From Phycisphaerales bacterium UBA2402 (GTDB lineage: Bacteria > Planctomycetota > Phycisphaerae > Phycisphaerales > UBA1924): DNA of 55,175 nucleotides. The stretch's first letter is position 1. The number at the start of each line of letters is the position of its first letter. Shown here piece by piece: positions 52,993-55,175 of the stretch. The position numbers and the translations under genes are program-made. The notes under the pieces were generated by a model. That model had not been told where the DNA came from. It did no database searches and saw nothing but the letters and a program-made list of their open reading frames with translations. Where the stretch lies: the NCBI GenBank assembly GCA_002343715.1, contig DDSA01000235.1, forward strand, positions 1,059 through 56,233, given 5' to 3'.

Positions 52993-53946
52993 TTATCGGC
53001 CTGTAAGCGTGAACCCGTCGGGCGGTGTGGCCGTCAAAATCAGCACACGACGAACTCGACCTTCACCACCACCCATCGCGTCGGTCAGGATGGCCCTCGC
53101 CAGCGATGTCGCCTCGGGAATGTCGGGGCCGAAAGGACGATCCGATGACGCGGGATCCGCGGCGGGCCGGGTCGCCTTCGACGTGATGAGAAGCACACTT
53201 TCTCGCGCCAGGTTCGCATCGCAGAAGAGGCGTTCAAAGTTGGTGCCTTCGCGTGCCGGCGCGATCCCCGGTGGTGCAGTCTGTGACCCGCCGCCGGGCC
53301 GAACGTTGGCCGCGTCGAGATGCTGTGGGACGAACTCGACCTGCAGCATCCCTGTCGTGCCGGCCTCTCCGCCCGGGGCGGCCCAACAGCGCATCAAAAG
53401 TCTGAACAGCCCACCCCTCACGTCAAACTCGCCCGTATCGGTCTGCACGGGTTGCACGCCGCGGCACTCGGCCCCGCGTGCGATCTCGCTCCATTTGCCG
53501 GTCGCGAGAACCATCTGGCGCTGTTCTGGACCGGCCAGACGCAGCACCCGTCGCAGCGAAGGGACATCGGCCGCGGGGATGCTGTACACGTCGAATCCGC
53601 ACGCCTTCCATGCCTCCAGGCACGTATCCGGCAACGGTACCGGGCGGTCGGCGTACGGAGCAAGAGCCGCCTCCAGCGTCATGGTCGTGTCCGGAGGCGG
53701 GGGCTTGGGCGCGGCATCGCTCCCGGGAGATCCCGCCCGCACGGGTGGCGGCGGGGGAGCTGGGGGAACGATCCGGTCGTCAACGACCAGCCACGCAACC
53801 TCCACTCCCGGCGGGCCGGAAGACCCAATCTGTGCGCTCTGATCCGTCGCGGTGGGTGCTTCACAACCGGCGAAGATGACAAACGCGGCGAGGCATGCCG
53901 CCGCGTACAACGACCTCGACCCAATGAATCTCATCCGCGGGCTCAC
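52993..53946 (-). CDS. Lipoprotein of unknown function, Pro-rich linker
   Basis: Seen: 317 residues. Signal peptide with lipobox IFAGC, lipidated C28. A linker with a Pro-rich run (PAPPPPPVRAG and PKPPPPDTT) spans about 60-90. The C-terminal ~200 residues are mixed and not recognised, with CGFDVYSIPAADVPSLRRVL and GGLFRLLMRCWA. The GTG start at 53946 overlaps the stop of the LOG-family gene as GTGA, which indicates coupling; ATG 53934 is the alternative. It is probably an outer-membrane lipoprotein. Confidence 0.8.
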   Translation of the reverse strand: MSPRMRFIGSRSLYAAACLAAFVIFAGCEAPTATDQSAQIGSSGPPGVEVAWLVVDDRIVPPAPPPPPVRAGSPGSDAAPKPPPPDTTMTLEAALAPYADRPVPLPDTCLEAWKACGFDVYSIPAADVPSLRRVLRLAGPEQRQMVLATGKWSEIARGAECRGVQPVQTDTGEFDVRGGLFRLLMRCWAAPGGEAGTTGMLQVEFVPQHLDAANVRPGGGSQTAPPGIAPAREGTNFERLFCDANLARESVLLITSKATRPAADPASSDRPFGPDIPEATSLARAILTDAMGGGEGRVRRVLILTATPPDGFTLTGR

Positions 53947-54980
53947 ACCGCCGGCTCCAGGTCATTGATTCGGTCGATCAACTGCCGCAGGATGGCGTAC
54001 TTGTTTTTGTTGTGACGGAAGACAATACGCGGTCGTGTGAGGTGATCCGTCTCCCCTTCGAGCGGGCCGGAGAGTCTCATGCCGCCGTCCTTGATCAGGG
54101 AATCGAAATCGCGTTCCAGGATCTTCACGTCGGCATGAGCGATCGGGTTCCGCAGCCGGATCACGAAATCATCCTTGACGTAACGGGAGGAGTGATAGTT
54201 CCGGTAGAAGCGGATGATGTGTTTCGCCGCATCGTGCGGGTCTTTGGCGAGATAGTAAATGCTCGGATCTTCGGGGCTGACCCACCCCCGGTCAACCAGT
54301 TCCCTCCGCACCCACTCATCCCACGCTTTCCAATACGTGCCGTTCGCCCCTTCGACCAGCACGATGGGCATCGGAGTTGCCTTGCCGGTCTGCACCAGTG
54401 TGAGCGTCTCGTAGGCCTCGTCCATGGTGCCGAACCCGCCTGGGAAGAGGACCACCGCCTCGGCCTGGCTGAGAAACATCAGTTTGCGGGTGAAGAAGTA
54501 CCTGAAGTTGATGAGTTTTTCATCGCCCTTGATGACGATATTCGCGTTCTGCTCGAAGGGAAGGCGGATGGCGACACCGAAACTCGCGGCCCGGCCGGGT
54601 CCGACGTGCCCGGCCTGCATGATGCCCCCGCCCGCGCCGGTGATCGCCATCCACCCCGCCTCGGCCATCAGGCGGCTGAACTCGACGCAGGCGGTGTAGT
54701 CCGGGTGTGTCTCGGGTGTGCGTGCCGAGCCGAAGATCGTGACCTTGTGCGGTTCCTTGTACTTGCCGAAGATGCGGTAGGCGTACCGCAGTTCCTTCAG
54801 CGCGTTGGTCATCAACTTGATCTCGCCCGTGTCGCGTCCATCGGGTATGAGTTTGAGGGCCGTCTGCACCATGTCGCGGATCAGTTTCGCCTCAAAACTC
54901 CCGGACTGTCCTCCGAGTTCTCCGATCAGGCCGTCGATGCGAGAGACGATGTCGGCATCATCGGCCCGCCGAACGATCGG
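53943..54980 (-). CDS. LOG-family (TIGR00730) protein, 5' end unclear
   Basis: Seen from Met at 54872: 309 residues of the Lonely Guy fold. ITGAGGGIMQAGH (78-89) and the signature PGGFGTMDEAYE (144-155) bind the nucleotide and catalyse. Family knowledge: LOG proteins cleave nucleoside monophosphates to base and ribose-5-phosphate; this longer branch may act as a purine nucleosidase. The frame stays open upstream of 54872 with family-like content (RIDGLIGELGGQSGSF), so the true start lies further out, inside or beyond the low-complexity DNA after 54980. The end given is therefore a limit, not a start codon. The lipoprotein gene overlaps its stop codon. Confidence 0.88.
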   Translation of the reverse strand, partial: PIVRRADDADIVSRIDGLIGELGGQSGSFEAKLIRDMVQTALKLIPDGRDTGEIKLMTNALKELRYAYRIFGKYKEPHKVTIFGSARTPETHPDYTACVEFSRLMAEAGWMAITGAGGGIMQAGHVGPGRAASFGVAIRLPFEQNANIVIKGDEKLINFRYFFTRKLMFLSQAEAVVLFPGGFGTMDEAYETLTLVQTGKATPMPIVLVEGANGTYWKAWDEWVRRELVDRGWVSPEDPSIYYLAKDPHDAAKHIIRFYRNYHSSRYVKDDFVIRLRNPIAHADVKILERDFDSLIKDGGMRLSGPLEGETDHLTRPRIVFRHNKNKYAILRQLIDRINDLEPAV

Positions 54981-54981
54981 C

Positions 54982-55099
54982 GGGGGGGGGGCGGCCCCCC
55001 CCTCCCCTCCCAGCGGGGTGTCGCGCGCCCCCCCCCCCCCCCCCCCCCCCCCCCCGCCCGCGGCGGGACGAGGCCGGGAAGCCCGCGGGGGGGGGGGGG
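54982..55099. repeat. G/C homopolymer tract at the window edge
   Basis: Runs of ten G (54982-54991), eight C soon after, 28 C (55028-55055) and 13 G (55087-55099) lie within 120 bases. The upstream end of the LOG gene should be here. This looks like sequencing or assembly error rather than natural sequence. Confidence 0.7.
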
Positions 55100-55175
55100 C
55101 AGCGAGCCGCCAAAAAGGCCCCCGATGTGGAAGTGGGGCGGCGGGGGCGGCCCGCCGGCCAAGCCGATCTGATCG

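Noticed and set aside
1..55175. CRISPR arrays, insertion sequences, defence cluster
   Set aside because: No regularly spaced repeats, transposase motifs or defence-gene group were seen. The SNF2 helicase stands alone and cannot support a defence call.

Overview
The window is GC-rich DNA that looks like a planctomycete, most likely Phycisphaerae. Four things point there. A pseudopilin carries the H-X9-DG motif. Two exported proteins end in the same tandem Asp-rich, dockerin-like tail closing on W-E-x-G-(G)-C. A long acyl carrier protein sits between two FabZ-like dehydratases. Several conserved proteins have no familiar homologue. This placement is inference from family content; no rRNA is present. 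The left edge cuts a glycosyltransferase. The right edge dissolves into G/C homopolymers and looks like a damaged contig end.

Layout. 1-5 kb: glycosyltransferase end, a small hypothetical gene, fabI, then divergent nadC-birA-trpD. 5-12 kb: a helical lipoprotein, a TlpA-like thioredoxin, then a minus-strand row of Gfo/Idh/MocA oxidoreductase, M20 peptidase, isocitrate dehydrogenase and a Tat-exported PhoX-type protein. 12-18.8 kb: a hypothetical protein, a DinB-like protein, rimO, tRNA-Lys(TTT), a large SNF2 helicase and tRNA-Glu(TTC). 18.8-21.6 kb: a truncated tyrosine recombinase running antisense into tRNA-Glu (scar of an integrated element), a pseudopilin with a membrane partner, and a gene-poor stretch. 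21.6-29.5 kb: an MsrB-MsrA fusion, then a minus-strand run of UXS, sarcosine-oxidase-like enzyme, ThpR, gcvH, and an ABC ATPase with its FtsX-type permease. 29.6-40.5 kb: DUF4139-like protein, a GH15-like glycosidase with dockerin tail, S1/P1 nuclease, hypotheticals, and a ribose-type ABC permease with binding protein but no ATPase. 40.6-45.3 kb: transaldolase, dihydrolipoyl dehydrogenase, YicC nuclease, SecG and a small membrane protein, all minus strand. 45.4-55 kb: Aat transferase, a dockerin-tagged exported protein, gpmI, the FabZ-ACP-FabZ block, an Eis-like acetyltransferase, a degenerate HD-GYP protein, a lipoprotein and a LOG-family protein.

Most genes are housekeeping: NAD, Trp, biotin, lipid, TCA and pentose-phosphate metabolism, translation quality and protein export. 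The accessory signals are the recombinase scar at tRNA-Glu and the exported polysaccharide-active and dockerin-tagged proteins.

Two non-coding observations stand out. Between gcvH and thpR, a plus-strand promoter (TTGACC-17-TATTCT) is followed about 30 bases later by a strong UUCG-loop terminator, with a CU-rich anti-Shine-Dalgarno-like stretch between them. This is a candidate small RNA of about 57 nt. Also, at least six plus-strand genes have a TANNNT box exactly 7 or 8 nt (one more at 10 nt) before the start codon and no Shine-Dalgarno, which suggests frequent leaderless transcription.
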